From NCBI GenBank assembly GCA_900540935.1, contig UQHW01000013.1:1-57479 (forward strand): a DNA stretch of 57,479 bases. Direction: 5' to 3'. A program made the position numbers and the translations under genes. The notes below the pieces were generated by a model, which had not been told where the DNA came from, made no database searches, and saw nothing but the letters and a program-made list of their open reading frames with translations. Source of the DNA: an uncultured Collinsella sp. Lineage in GTDB: Bacteria > Actinomycetota > Coriobacteriia > Coriobacteriales > Coriobacteriaceae. This document shows positions 24,888 to 33,650 of this stretch, piece after piece. Position 1 is the first letter of the stretch, and each line of letters begins with the position of its first letter.

Positions 24888-25592
24888 CTATCGGGTTGCC
24901 TGGGCAAGTTGCGCCAGGCTGCAGCCCTGTTGATAGATGTAGGTAAGGTATTGCGTGCATGCGCGATAGGAATCGAAGGTCGTGAGCGCCTGCTCAACGT
25001 TTGTGTATACCTTCCATGCGCCAAAGACCTTATAGTTTTCGCCGTGCTGGACGATAAACTGATGGACATCTTCGTAGGGATAGCCCAAAAAATAGCCAAT
25101 TTCGTGGGGGAACTCGCACATGCACCCCGTATCGCAGTGCCTATTTCGCGCGAGTGCGCAGACGCTGCCGTCATAGGCGCTTTCTGCGGCATTGCTGCTT
25201 GCCAGTGTGATGCGCGCGGCGAGATGCACCAGCGATGCGGGCAGGTTGTGGACATCGTAACCTTCGGCGGCAAGCGCCGTCGTGGCGCGGGGGTCGGAGA
25301 GGTATCGCATGAGGTCCGCAGGGCGGTACACATAGATGAGCGCTCCGCAGGGGCGCCAGACCAAAACGCTCATATGGATCCCGAGTGGCTGGAGCTCGCG
25401 GTTGCATTGGGCTATGACGGCGAGCAGGCGAGAGCGTCGCCCTTCGATATGGGCGGCGCCGGGTTTTCCGTTTTGGTTGGCGTAAACGCCGGGATAGGTA
25501 AAGAGCGATGCCGGCTTGATGCTCGCGAGCGTGGGGGAGCAGTTGCGCACGACCGCTGCCTGAAACGTTGGAATGTCTATGGTTCGAGTCAC
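24888..25592 (-). CDS. DUF3793 family protein
   Basis: A 234-residue protein matching the DUF3793 pattern: CEFPHEIGYFLGYPYEDVHQFI and YKVFGAWKVYTNVEQA near the C-terminus, and a cysteine motif CDTGCMC in the middle. Family function is not established; it commonly sits next to a flavodoxin, suggesting a redox or haem/iron link. I prefer the GTG at 25592 (AAGGAG 5 bases upstream) over an ATG 7 codons earlier. The intergenic region upstream holds an inverted repeat and a metal-type operator shared with the HMA gene. Confidence 0.82.
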   Translation of the reverse strand: MTRTIDIPTFQAAVVRNCSPTLASIKPASLFTYPGVYANQNGKPGAAHIEGRRSRLLAVIAQCNRELQPLGIHMSVLVWRPCGALIYVYRPADLMRYLSDPRATTALAAEGYDVHNLPASLVHLAARITLASSNAAESAYDGSVCALARNRHCDTGCMCEFPHEIGYFLGYPYEDVHQFIVQHGENYKVFGAWKVYTNVEQALTTFDSYRACTQYLTYIYQQGCSLAQLAQATR

Positions 25593-25647
25593 GGCGCTCC
25601 TTCTGGTCCTCACTGTTAGCCTAGGAAAACTTATACACGAAAGTAAG

Positions 25648-25676
25648 CCCTGGTCAACTAAAAAGTTTGAACAGGG
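25648..25676. promoter_or_regulatory. Inverted repeat in divergent promoter region
   Basis: CCCTGGTCAACT/AGTTTGAACAGGG, an imperfect palindrome (one mismatch, one bulge) lying 56 bases upstream of the DUF3793 start. Candidate operator for the DUF3793-flavodoxin unit. Confidence 0.4.
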
Positions 25677-25718
25677 AAACTAATTGACCGAACGGACATG
25701 TTTTTGGGTTAAGATGGG

Positions 25719-25736
25719 GACACCCCATGGGGGTAT
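25719..25736. promoter_or_regulatory. CsoR-like operator before heavy-metal protein gene
   Basis: ACACCCCATGGGGGTAT resembles the C-tract/G-tract pseudopalindromes bound by CsoR-type copper repressors. It follows a TAAGAT (25710-25715) that could be the -10 of the HMA gene. No csoR gene is in the window. Confidence 0.45.
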
Positions 25737-25765
25737 CTAGATAGGGCTACTTGAAAGGGGAACGC

Positions 25766-26149
25766 ATGAGTGACTTGCTCAACCCTGCGAATCTCATTGT
25801 GCTTGCCGTGATTGTCGTTGGCATGTTCTTTGGCCTGCGGCGCATTGTCGCTTCGACACACGGGAAGAGTTGTTGCAGCGACGGCGCGAGCGGCAAGAAG
25901 GCCAAGAAGGTAGTGGTTGCGGATACTGATCCGTCCCACTACCCCTATAGCGATGAGCTGCTTATCGGCGGCATGAGTTGCGACGGCTGCGCTCAGAACG
26001 TGGCCAATGCCCTGAATGCGCTGGATGACGTGTGGGCAACGGTGACGTATACGGACCACACGGCACGCGTACGCTCGAAGCGCCCGGTTGATCGCGACAC
26101 ACTCGAGACGGCGGTGAGGGGTGCGGGCTATTACGTTATGAAAATGTAG
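25766..26149 (+). CDS. Membrane-anchored heavy-metal-associated (HMA) protein
   Basis: A 127-residue protein: one N-terminal membrane span (about 8-26), a CC pair in HGKSCCSDG, a lysine-rich linker, and a C-terminal ferredoxin-fold HMA domain (about 60-127) with the metal motif GMSCDGC. It likely binds Cu(I) or Zn(II) at the cytoplasmic membrane, either as a chaperone or a buffer. GAAAGGGGAA lies before the ATG at 25766. No P-type ATPase is adjacent. The upstream CsoR-like site supports copper. Confidence 0.85.
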   Translation: MSDLLNPANLIVLAVIVVGMFFGLRRIVASTHGKSCCSDGASGKKAKKVVVADTDPSHYPYSDELLIGGMSCDGCAQNVANALNALDDVWATVTYTDHTARVRSKRPVDRDTLETAVRGAGYYVMKM

Positions 26150-26315
26150 GCGTTGCCCTCTCCGGTGGGTACCAGCCTCCTGCCCATTGTGACTATCGGC
26201 ATCCAAAAATTTGCGCAAAAATAACCTTTAGATGCGGCAAAAGTGGAGTTTGGTGACGGTTCGCGCGGAATTCGCTACCAATCGAGCATCTATGAACCCG
26301 TCCAAAAAATTACAG

Positions 26316-26331
26316 GTGTATATTTATACAC
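26316..26331. promoter_or_regulatory. Palindrome upstream of surface protein gene
   Basis: GTGTATATTTATACAC, 7 of 8 bases symmetric, lies 90 bases before the surface protein start in a 270-base gap that is otherwise without a gene. Possible operator or promoter element. Confidence 0.35.
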
Positions 26332-26421
26332 TGATTATTGCTGTGCTCAGATTGCAATTAACCGTGGACAGAAATGAAGAATGCTAAAACTGGGCTTTAG
26401 GACAGGGGAGGCTATAACCTT

Positions 26422-28950
26422 ATGAGACGAGTGGGAACACTTGGCTTGGTGGCAGCGCTTGCCGCTATCTTGGTATCGCCGCTGCCGGCGCACGCCGAAG
26501 ACGCATCGGGTGCCGTTACCTACAATGCGGGAAATGGGTATTCCTTTGAGAAGCTCTCGCATCCTACGGTAGGAACGTCGCAGCCGGATGGCATCGTCGA
26601 CTACCAGGGTAACGGTGCCGTTGCCGTTCCGGGCGCCGATGGTAATACGGCCAACAACGAAGGCGATCGCGGCCAGAGCTACACTTGAGCGGCTGCGAGC
26701 TATGGTGACTGGCTTTATGTGGGCACCTGCTATGCGGCGATGGGCAACACGCTGACGCTCATGAACAGCACGCTGGGCGATTCCTTTGATGTCGAAACCA
26801 TGCGCCTGACGCTGGAGGCCATGTTTAACGGTACCTTCTTCTATGGACAGCAGAAGGAGGACGGCACGGCCGACAAGGACAGCGGCGGCATCTTGGTCAA
26901 GATCAATACCAAGACCGGTGAGACCAAGCTGCTACTCTCTGAATCGCTCAACGGCGTCGCTCCTTTGTTCCGCAATGCCGTGAGCTATAAGGGTAAGCTC
27001 TATTTCTGCGGCAGCGTCAGGACCAATGGCGGCAAAGGCGGCCTGCCTGCTGTATATGAGATTGATCCTAAGACGGATGAGTACAAAGTTGTCTATCAGG
27101 GCCTTTCGAGCATGCAGGATTACGGTGCTGCCTACAAACAGGGCATTTCTACCGGTATCCGCGGCATGTGCGTCCATGATGGCCAGCTCGTCATCAGTAA
27201 TGTGGGTAAAGACGCGGCCGGTAAGTTTGTGTCGACAATCCTGACGTCGCCTGACCCGTCGAAGGGCCAGGACAGCTTCATCGAGATTGCTAACTCGGAC
27301 ACGTTGTTTAACTATCCGGCGATTCGCTATCAGGACAGCATCTACGGCGGCGCCATTTGGGATATGGTCTCGTACAATGGCCATCTCTATGCGACCATTT
27401 GCACCGGTACACCCGAGAACGCTCCCGATGATAACTCCATGCAGTCGTTTGCCATGGTTCGTGGCGACAAGAATGTCGACGGCAGCTATTCGTGGACTCC
27501 CATTGTTGGCGATCAGAAGACGGACGGTGCAAAGTACTGCTTTGGCATTGATCCTGCCCGCACCCGTTCTGGTGCTGCCAACCTCATCGTCTACAACGAC
27601 TACCTCTATATCGGTGAATACAACGACGAGGAGATTGCTCTCGAGCGCATCCTGTTCAACAAGTCCAGCACCGAAGAGGGCGGCAAGAGCAGCATGGGCG
27701 GCGTTGACTGCTCGTTTGTGAATGCCAATCTTGAGCAGTCGGTCAACATCTATCGCATGGACAAGGACGAGCACATGGAGCTCGTCGTTGGCGATCGCAC
27801 CGACATGTTCTCCGAGGGCGGTATTTCCGGCCTGACTTCGGGCTTTGGCCGAAACGAGAACCAGTACATTTGGCGCATGCAGAAGTTCGACGGCAAACTG
27901 TATATCGGTACCTTTGATACCGCGAGCCTGCTTGAGCCGATCGGCCAGTTCTCTAATGGCGACATTATCGATATGACGCCCGAGGAGTGGGCCTCTCAGG
28001 TTCAGCGCCTTAGGGACCTGCTCAATCACCTGCTCGACAAGAAATCGCCTGACGACCCCATCGTTCCCGTGAACACGCTTGCGGACGATGATTCAAACGA
28101 GGCCGCCGAGGTCGATGACGAGAAGGCTGAGGCCGTCGAGGTCGATGACGAGAAGACCGAGGTTGCTAAGGGCTTTGGCGACCTGAACGATGCGCTAGAG
28201 GATGCCACGGGCGATCTTTGCGATCAGACCGCGACGATGTCCGCGGACGTTGAAGACGACGCCGCTTATGTCCAGAAGATCGATAGCGAGATCGCGTACT
28301 TCAAGTCCTTTGCCGATCAGTATCAGGACATGCTCGATAGCTATGAGAGCCTGAAGCAGCAGTACGAGGATGCCTATGGCACCGAGCTGCCGAGCGATAT
28401 TCAGGATGCGCTCGATAAGCTGCTGAGCGAGGAGAACCTCAAGAAGTTGCAGAGTGTGCTTACGTGCATGTGTTACCTTCGCGATGCCGAGCGTGGCTTT
28501 GATATGTATGTGACCGAGGACGGCGTGAACTTTACGACGCTGACGACCAATGGCTTTAACGATCCGTATAACCATGGTCTGCGCACCTTTGCGGTGACCA
28601 ACCAGGGTCTGTGCCTTGGTACCGCCAACCCGTTCTATGGCTGCCAGGTTTGGATCCAGCGCAAGGAGAATTCGGAGAATCCGATTGATCCTGGTACTCC
28701 GGATCCGACGGAACCCACCGATCCTTCGCAGCCGGGTGGCGGCGATCAGCCTGGTGGCAGCCAGACGGGCGGCAACGACCAGTCGAGCAGCACCACGACG
28801 ACAGTTTCGACGACCACCAAGAAGGCTCCGAAGGATGGCTCGCTGCCTCACGCTGGTGACTCGACCCTCACGCTGGTCTTGGGATTGCTGGTTGCAGCTG
28901 CCGCAGTGCTTGGCATTGCCCTCGTCTTGCGCAAGCGTTCTCGTCGCTAG
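26422..28950 (+). pseudogene. Large surface protein gene with in-frame TGA
   Basis: One reading frame of 843 codons interrupted by TGA at 26686-26688 (codon 89). It starts MRRVGTLGLVAALAAILVS with a signal peptide to about residue 26. Both sides of the stop are in the same frame and read as one protein (GDRGQSYT, stop, AAASYGDWLYVGTCYAA), where a tryptophan is expected. The body looks like a beta-propeller-type ectodomain (repeated blocks such as GKLYFCGS, YNGHLYATI, DGKLYIGTFD), then an acidic duplicated DEKAEAVEVDDEKTE stretch and a coiled segment. The end is a proline/threonine/glycine-rich stalk, an LPHAG sortase-like motif, a membrane span and RKRSRR. GGGGAGG lies before the ATG. If the TGA is a real stop only an 88-residue secreted fragment is made; a restart at 26719 would lack a signal peptide. 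Sequencing error, recoding or a fresh nonsense mutation are all possible. Confidence 0.8.
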
Positions 28951-29372
28951 GCTCGACCACGCAGCTCGATGCCTTGGATATCGTCGAAGTTGATGGCGAT
29001 ATCCCTGAGTTTGAGCAGCTTGAATGCGGGTAACACTTCGTCGAGAATGCCCGTGCGGCTACGATAGCCGTACGTATCGTAATAGGTGACGCGCACCAGG
29101 TCGCCGCGTTTGAGGCCCTCGAGCTTTTTCGAAAGCTCGAGGGCTTTTTCTTCCGTGAGTTCGCATTTGGGCTCAACAGTGATCTCTTGTTTGCGCACGA
29201 GCTCGTAGTATCCCGTGAGGGCGGCAAAGGGCATAAACTGCGCGGCACGGCCGGCGCGGACGGCGCCGTTGGCGGTAAGTTTGGGGTCGGCGGAGCGACG
29301 TCTTCCCTCAGGGTCCGCTAGACGTTCAAAAGGTGTCGGTGGCCGCATCGGCTGTTGTTGGGACTTAGGCAC
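28947..29372 (-). CDS. YolD-like protein
   Basis: A 141-residue protein of the YolD-like type that usually accompanies UvrX/DinB-like Y-family polymerases. Family-like blocks: RAAQFMPFAALTGYYELVRKQE and LKRGDLVRVTYYDTYGYRSRTGILDE. Its stop shares the CTAG at 28947-28950 with the stop of the convergent surface protein gene, and its start overlaps the polymerase stop by 8 bases, indicating translational coupling. Exact biochemical role unknown. Confidence 0.85.
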   Translation of the reverse strand: MPKSQQQPMRPPTPFERLADPEGRRRSADPKLTANGAVRAGRAAQFMPFAALTGYYELVRKQEITVEPKCELTEEKALELSKKLEGLKRGDLVRVTYYDTYGYRSRTGILDEVLPAFKLLKLRDIAINFDDIQGIELRGRA

Positions 29373-30870
29373 GATGTCCTCCCACCTGATCGTTGCGTTC
29401 GCGTGCGGTGGCGCCAGCGGTAAAGCTTAATCCCTTGACGAGCGCGTTCTTGCCGTACTTGCCTTTCACAGCCAGGACGGCGCGCGCCAGGTCGCGCTCG
29501 CGCTCATCGGCCTTAACATCGCTAAACAGGTCGATGGTGGCAAATTCTTCGGGCATGAGGTTGCCAAAGCCCAGGTTGATGCGCTTGACCGGTCGTTTGG
29601 GATCGACAGTCTGCGCCCAGAGCTCATCGAAATAGCCCATGATCTTCTTAAACGAATTGGTGCGCTCGGGCAGCTTTCGCGAGGCGTTTGAGTGTGCAAA
29701 GAGCGCAGCATAGCCACCGCGCGGTTTGCCGCCGTGCTCTCCCACAAAGATGCCATCGATTGCCTGCGCCTCGCGCACCAGGCGGTGCCGTTCGTCATCG
29801 CGCTGGACGGGCTTGGGCGCACGGGGCGCGAGCTCGGGGCCGGCGGTTGCGGTGGGTTCGATACTCGACGTGCTCGAGCGTAGGTGTCCGCATCCGTCCA
29901 CATATTGCGCTGTACCGCTGGCATCGAGCCGGCGTATGTCGGCTCGTTCGCTCGCGTAGCCCACAAAGAGCGAGATGCTGTCGCAGACCACGTGCTTATC
30001 GACTAAGTCCAACACGGCGTTGTCGACCATCTCGCGCAAGACGGTGTAGGCCTGCTCATAGGCATAGCCTTTCGATAGCACTTGCCCCGTGGTTGTTGAG
30101 GTTGCCTGTGGGCGATAGGCCTGAATATCGGCGATGGTTGTCGGCTCGCGCCCGAAGGCGTGGTCGATGAGATACTCGGCATTGACGCCGAGCTCGTCGT
30201 AAAGCAGGTTTTCGTCGAGCGCCGCGACGCCCATCAGATCGTAGACGCCGTATTTCTCGAGACGGGCCGCCACGCCGGGGCCGATGCCCCAGATGTCGGT
30301 GATGGGGCGATGGGGCCAGATCTCCTTGCGAAAGGTCTCGTCGTCGAGTATGCCGATGCGGCTGGGTACGTGCTTGGCGGTAATGTCGAGTGCCACCTTG
30401 GCTTGGAATAGGTTGGGGCCGATGCCAACCGTTGCCGTGATGCCGGTGCGTGCCAGGACCTCGTCGCGCAGCATGCAGGCGAAGCCTTCAGCGTCGGTAT
30501 GGTAGAGGTCCAGATAGGGCGTCACGTCGATAAAGCATTCGTCGATGGAATAGACGTGAACGTCTTGCGGACTGACGTATTCCAGGTAGATACCGTAAAT
30601 CTGTGCCGACACCTCCATGTAGTGCTGCATGCGCGGTACAGCCTTGATGTAGTCGATGCCGTCGGGAATCTCGAACAGGCGACAGCGGTTATGGATTCCG
30701 AGGTCTTTCATGGCCTGGGTAATGGCGAGGCAGATGGTCGTGCGCCCGCGCGATTCGTCGGCAACGACCAGGCACGTAGTGAGGGGGTCGAGTCCGCGGT
30801 CGACGCACTCGACGCTGGCGTAAAACGTCTTAAGGTCGATGCAGATATAGGTGTGACGCTCGTGCCCCAC
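29365..30870 (-). CDS. Y-family DNA polymerase (UmuC/UvrX type)
   Basis: A 501-residue translesion polymerase. Motif YICIDLKTFYASVEC holds the first catalytic aspartate and steric gate region; YSIDECFIDVTPYL holds the SIDE motif; helix-hairpin-helix segment DIWGIGPGVAARLEKYGV follows; the little-finger domain lies C-terminal. I choose the GTG at 30870 because GGGAGG lies 5 bases upstream; the frame continues to 30942 through the SOS boxes. Two LexA-like sites upstream predict DNA-damage induction. Co-transcribed with the YolD-like gene. Confidence 0.93.
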   Translation of the reverse strand: MGHERHTYICIDLKTFYASVECVDRGLDPLTTCLVVADESRGRTTICLAITQAMKDLGIHNRCRLFEIPDGIDYIKAVPRMQHYMEVSAQIYGIYLEYVSPQDVHVYSIDECFIDVTPYLDLYHTDAEGFACMLRDEVLARTGITATVGIGPNLFQAKVALDITAKHVPSRIGILDDETFRKEIWPHRPITDIWGIGPGVAARLEKYGVYDLMGVAALDENLLYDELGVNAEYLIDHAFGREPTTIADIQAYRPQATSTTTGQVLSKGYAYEQAYTVLREMVDNAVLDLVDKHVVCDSISLFVGYASERADIRRLDASGTAQYVDGCGHLRSSTSSIEPTATAGPELAPRAPKPVQRDDERHRLVREAQAIDGIFVGEHGGKPRGGYAALFAHSNASRKLPERTNSFKKIMGYFDELWAQTVDPKRPVKRINLGFGNLMPEEFATIDLFSDVKADERERDLARAVLAVKGKYGKNALVKGLSFTAGATARERNDQVGGHRA

Positions 30871-30882
30871 GCGTCCTCCCAT

Positions 30883-30914
30883 CAAACACATGTTCTTATC
30901 GAATACATGTTCGA
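30883..30914. promoter_or_regulatory. Tandem LexA (SOS) boxes
   Basis: TCGAATACATGTTCGA (30899-30914) differs at one position from the Gram-positive SOS consensus CGAAC-N4-GTTCG, and CAAACACATGTTCT (30883-30896) is a second, weaker copy 17 bases away. Both lie immediately upstream of the polymerase ribosome binding site. Confidence 0.7.
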
Positions 30915-31090
30915 TAATACCCGCTCGTCTGGACATCGTCAAAACCTGCCCCTTTTGGTAGGTATGGCCGTGCGGTTGAATCGGGTTTTAACGCAGCTCT
31001 AAAGAGTGCGAAACAGCTCGGAAAACCTTGCTTCGTAGCATGAGCCTAACGATTGATACCGCCTATACGCACGGAAGGGTTGTGGGAAAG

Positions 31091-31615
31091 ATGGTCAATT
31101 ATGGGTTTGGTATGCCGACACGCCTTGTTGCGGATGGGGACGTGGCTCGCTGGTGCGGACGATTGGTCGCTCACTACGGTGGCACCAAGGCGCTGGTCGT
31201 GTTGGGCGGTGACAAGCATACGCGTGATGAGCTCGTCTCGGCGGCACTCGGCTCGCTCGATCGCGCCCTGCTCGAACGCGTGCTTTTTCGCTGCGACTCG
31301 GTTGAGAGCGACGGGGGAGACGAGCTGATCGACGAAGCCGTGGCCCTGGCGACCGACGAAGGCGTGGACTTTGTCCTGGCGATCGGCGATGCCGATACGG
31401 CGAGCTTTGCGCGCGAACTCGCTCGTCGCATGGCTGTGCTCGATACCGGCGAGGACGGCTTCGTTCCCTATGGGTGCATCGTCTCCGAGGGAAAAGTGCC
31501 TGCCGTCGTGGGAGCCGGCGAGGTTCCCGTTTTTGCCATTATCGCTCCCGAACTGCTTGAGGGCATTGGGTCTCCTCTGCGCGAGTTGCTCGGCAGCGTG
31601 TGCGCCGCGGCCTAA
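31091..31615 (+). CDS. Half-length iron-ADH-like protein
   Basis: A 174-residue protein that matches the N-terminal nucleotide-binding half of iron-containing alcohol dehydrogenases: MVNYGFGMPTRLVADGDVA, TKALVVLGGDKHTRD, DSVESDGGDELIDEAVALA. The C-terminal metal-binding half is absent, and the protein ends cleanly after a hydrophobic helix (SPLRELLGSVCAAA), with a terminator right behind. The tail GCIVSEGKVPAVVGAGEVPVFAII is not part of the usual fold. It could be a truncated remnant or a repurposed stand-alone domain. Start at ATG 31091 aligns with the family; ATG 31040 would add 17 residues. Confidence 0.65.
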   Translation: MVNYGFGMPTRLVADGDVARWCGRLVAHYGGTKALVVLGGDKHTRDELVSAALGSLDRALLERVLFRCDSVESDGGDELIDEAVALATDEGVDFVLAIGDADTASFARELARRMAVLDTGEDGFVPYGCIVSEGKVPAVVGAGEVPVFAIIAPELLEGIGSPLRELLGSVCAAA

Positions 31616-31626
31616 TACCTGCCAGG

Positions 31627-31690
31627 AAGGGACAGGTTTATTTTGGTTGGTAAAGCGTTTGACCTGCCAAAATAAACCTGTCCCTTTTTG
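31627..31690 (+). terminator. Long-stem terminator with TTTTT
   Basis: Perfect 20-base arms (31627-31646 and 31667-31686, AAGGGACAGGTTTATTTTGG and complement) with a 20-base loop, followed by TTT. Lies directly after the ADH-like gene. The stem is much longer than needed for termination and resembles the dispersed hairpins elsewhere in the window. Confidence 0.8.
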
Positions 31691-31814
31691 GTCGGTCGCC
31701 GTTTGGGGGCGGATTGGCAACGCTCGCTGATTACGGTCTTGACCTGCGCTAGAATAGGGGCATCTGATTATCCGGGCGCATGGAGGTGTGTGCCCGTATG
31801 CTGAGGAGGACTTT

Positions 31815-33509
31815 ATGGCAACTGTTGCCGCACCTATCGACGCTACGTCGACCGCCGCTTGGAAGGCGCTCGAGGCCCATCAGGAGAAGCTCGAGGCCGA
31901 GGGCATCGACCTCAAGGCCTGGTTCGCTGCCGATCCCGAGCGTGTGAACAAGCTGAGCTTTGACGCTGGTGACCTGCACTTTGACCTGTCCAAGAACCTG
32001 GTGACCGATGAGACCGTCAAGCTGCTGTGCGATCTTGCCCGCGAGGTGAAGCTCGAGGAGCGCCGCGACGCCATGTTCTCCGGCGAGCACATCAACACCA
32101 CCGAGGACCGCGCTGTTCTGCACACCGCGCTTCGCCGTCCGGCAAGCGAGAAGGGCCAGCTCATCGTTGACGGCCAGGATGTCGTCGCCGACGTGCACGA
32201 GGTCCTCGACCGCATGTATGCCTTCGCCGAGCGCGTGCGCTCCGGTGAGTGGAAGGGCGTAAGCGGTAAGAAGATCGAGCACCTGGTGTCCATCGGCATC
32301 GGTGGCTCCGATCTGGGCCCGGTCATGGCCTACGAGGCCCTGCGTCCCTACGCCGACGCCGGTATCGACTGCCGCTACATCTCCAACATCGACCCCAACG
32401 ATCAGGCCGAGAAGCTCAAGGGTTTGGATCCCGAGACCACGCTCGTGATCATCGTCTCCAAGACCTTCACCACGCTCGAGACCCTCACCAACGCCCGCGA
32501 AGTCAAGACCTGGATGCTCGAGCAGCTCAAGGCTCAGGGCGCCATCGACGGCTCCGATGAGCAGAACGCCGAGGCCGTGGCAAAGCACTTCGTCGCCGTT
32601 TCCACCGCACTCGAGAAGGTCGAGGCCTTCGGCATCGACCCCGCCAACGCCTTCGGCTTCTGGAACTGGGTCGGCGGCCGCTACTCCGTCGACTCCGCCG
32701 TGGGCCTGTCGCTGATCGTCGTGCTCGGCCCCGAGCGCTTCCAGCAGTTCCTCGAGGGCTTCCATGCCATCGACGAGTACTTCTGCAACACGCCGCTCGA
32801 GAGCAACGCCGTCGCGCTGATGGGCCTGCTCAACGTCTGGTACGTCAACTTCTTCGGCTCCAAGAGCCACGCCGTGCTTCCGTACTGCCAGTATCTGCAC
32901 CGCTTCCCGGCCTACCTGCAGCAGCTCACCATGGAGTCCAACGGCAAGCACGTCCGCTGGGACGGCAGCGCTGTGACCTCCGATACCGGCGAGATCTTCT
33001 GGGGCGAGCCCGGCACCAACGGCCAGCATGCCTTCTACCAGCTGCTGCACCAGGGCACTGTGGTGGTTCCGGCCGACTTCATCGCCTTCGCTAACACTGC
33101 CAACCCTGCGACCGATAGCGGTCAGGACGTGCATGAGCTGTTCCTGGGCAACTTCCTGGCCCAGACCAAGGCGCTCGCCTTTGGTAAGACGGCCGACGAG
33201 GTTCGTGCCGAGGGCACGCCCGAGCAGATCGTCCCGGCCCGCTGCTTTGAGGGCAACCGCCCGACGACCTCGATCTTCGGCGACACGCTGACCCCGTTTG
33301 CACTCGGCGAGCTCATCGCCCTGTATGAGCACATCACGTTTGTCGAGGGCACGGTCTGGGGCATCGACTCCTACGACCAGTGGGGCGTCGAGCTGGGCAA
33401 GCAGCTTGCCAAGCAGATTACCCCGGCCTTCCACGACGACGCCGCCAAGGCCGAGCAGGACGCTTCGACCCAGGCGCTCATCGAGTTCTACCGCGCGCAT
33501 CGCAAGTAG
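31815..33509 (+). CDS. pgi: Glucose-6-phosphate isomerase
   Basis: A 564-residue glycolytic isomerase interconverting glucose 6-phosphate and fructose 6-phosphate. Family signatures are intact: SIGIGGSDLGPVMAYEAL, VSKTFTTLETLTNA, FGFWNWVGGRYSVDSAVGLS and the long C-terminal signature containing GKHVRWDG and GEPGTNGQHAFYQLLHQGT. Length and layout match the large bacterial/eukaryotic type. GAGGAGG precedes the ATG at 31815. It would accept the glucose 6-phosphate released by the fructosamine pathway encoded at 39688-45506. Strong codon bias suggests high expression. Confidence 0.97.
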   Translation: MATVAAPIDATSTAAWKALEAHQEKLEAEGIDLKAWFAADPERVNKLSFDAGDLHFDLSKNLVTDETVKLLCDLAREVKLEERRDAMFSGEHINTTEDRAVLHTALRRPASEKGQLIVDGQDVVADVHEVLDRMYAFAERVRSGEWKGVSGKKIEHLVSIGIGGSDLGPVMAYEALRPYADAGIDCRYISNIDPNDQAEKLKGLDPETTLVIIVSKTFTTLETLTNAREVKTWMLEQLKAQGAIDGSDEQNAEAVAKHFVAVSTALEKVEAFGIDPANAFGFWNWVGGRYSVDSAVGLSLIVVLGPERFQQFLEGFHAIDEYFCNTPLESNAVALMGLLNVWYVNFFGSKSHAVLPYCQYLHRFPAYLQQLTMESNGKHVRWDGSAVTSDTGEIFWGEPGTNGQHAFYQLLHQGTVVVPADFIAFANTANPATDSGQDVHELFLGNFLAQTKALAFGKTADEVRAEGTPEQIVPARCFEGNRPTTSIFGDTLTPFALGELIALYEHITFVEGTVWGIDSYDQWGVELGKQLAKQITPAFHDDAAKAEQDASTQALIEFYRAHRK

Positions 33510-33542
33510 TCGCTGCTGTTAACGCATCGCGTCTTATAGTCA

Positions 33543-33576
33543 GGGGCCCGTATCCTATCGGATGCGGGCCCCTTTG
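33543..33576 (+). terminator. Intrinsic terminator after pgi
   Basis: GGGGCCCGTATC/GGATGCGGGCCCC with a 5-base loop, followed by TTTGCTTTG. Confidence 0.8.
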
Positions 33577-33650
33577 CTTTGCCGTGGTCCCGGGGCGCAC
33601 GGCCTTTGTGAAACATCGCCGGGGCGCCGCGCGCTGCGAGAACCCTGCGC

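Noticed and set aside
26686..26688. Selenocysteine at the in-frame TGA
   Set aside because: No hairpin resembling a bacterial SECIS follows within 40 bases, and the local sequence fits a tryptophan codon changed by one base.
31749..33500. Minus-strand open frame of 583 codons opposite pgi
   Set aside because: Antisense shadow of a highly biased housekeeping gene.
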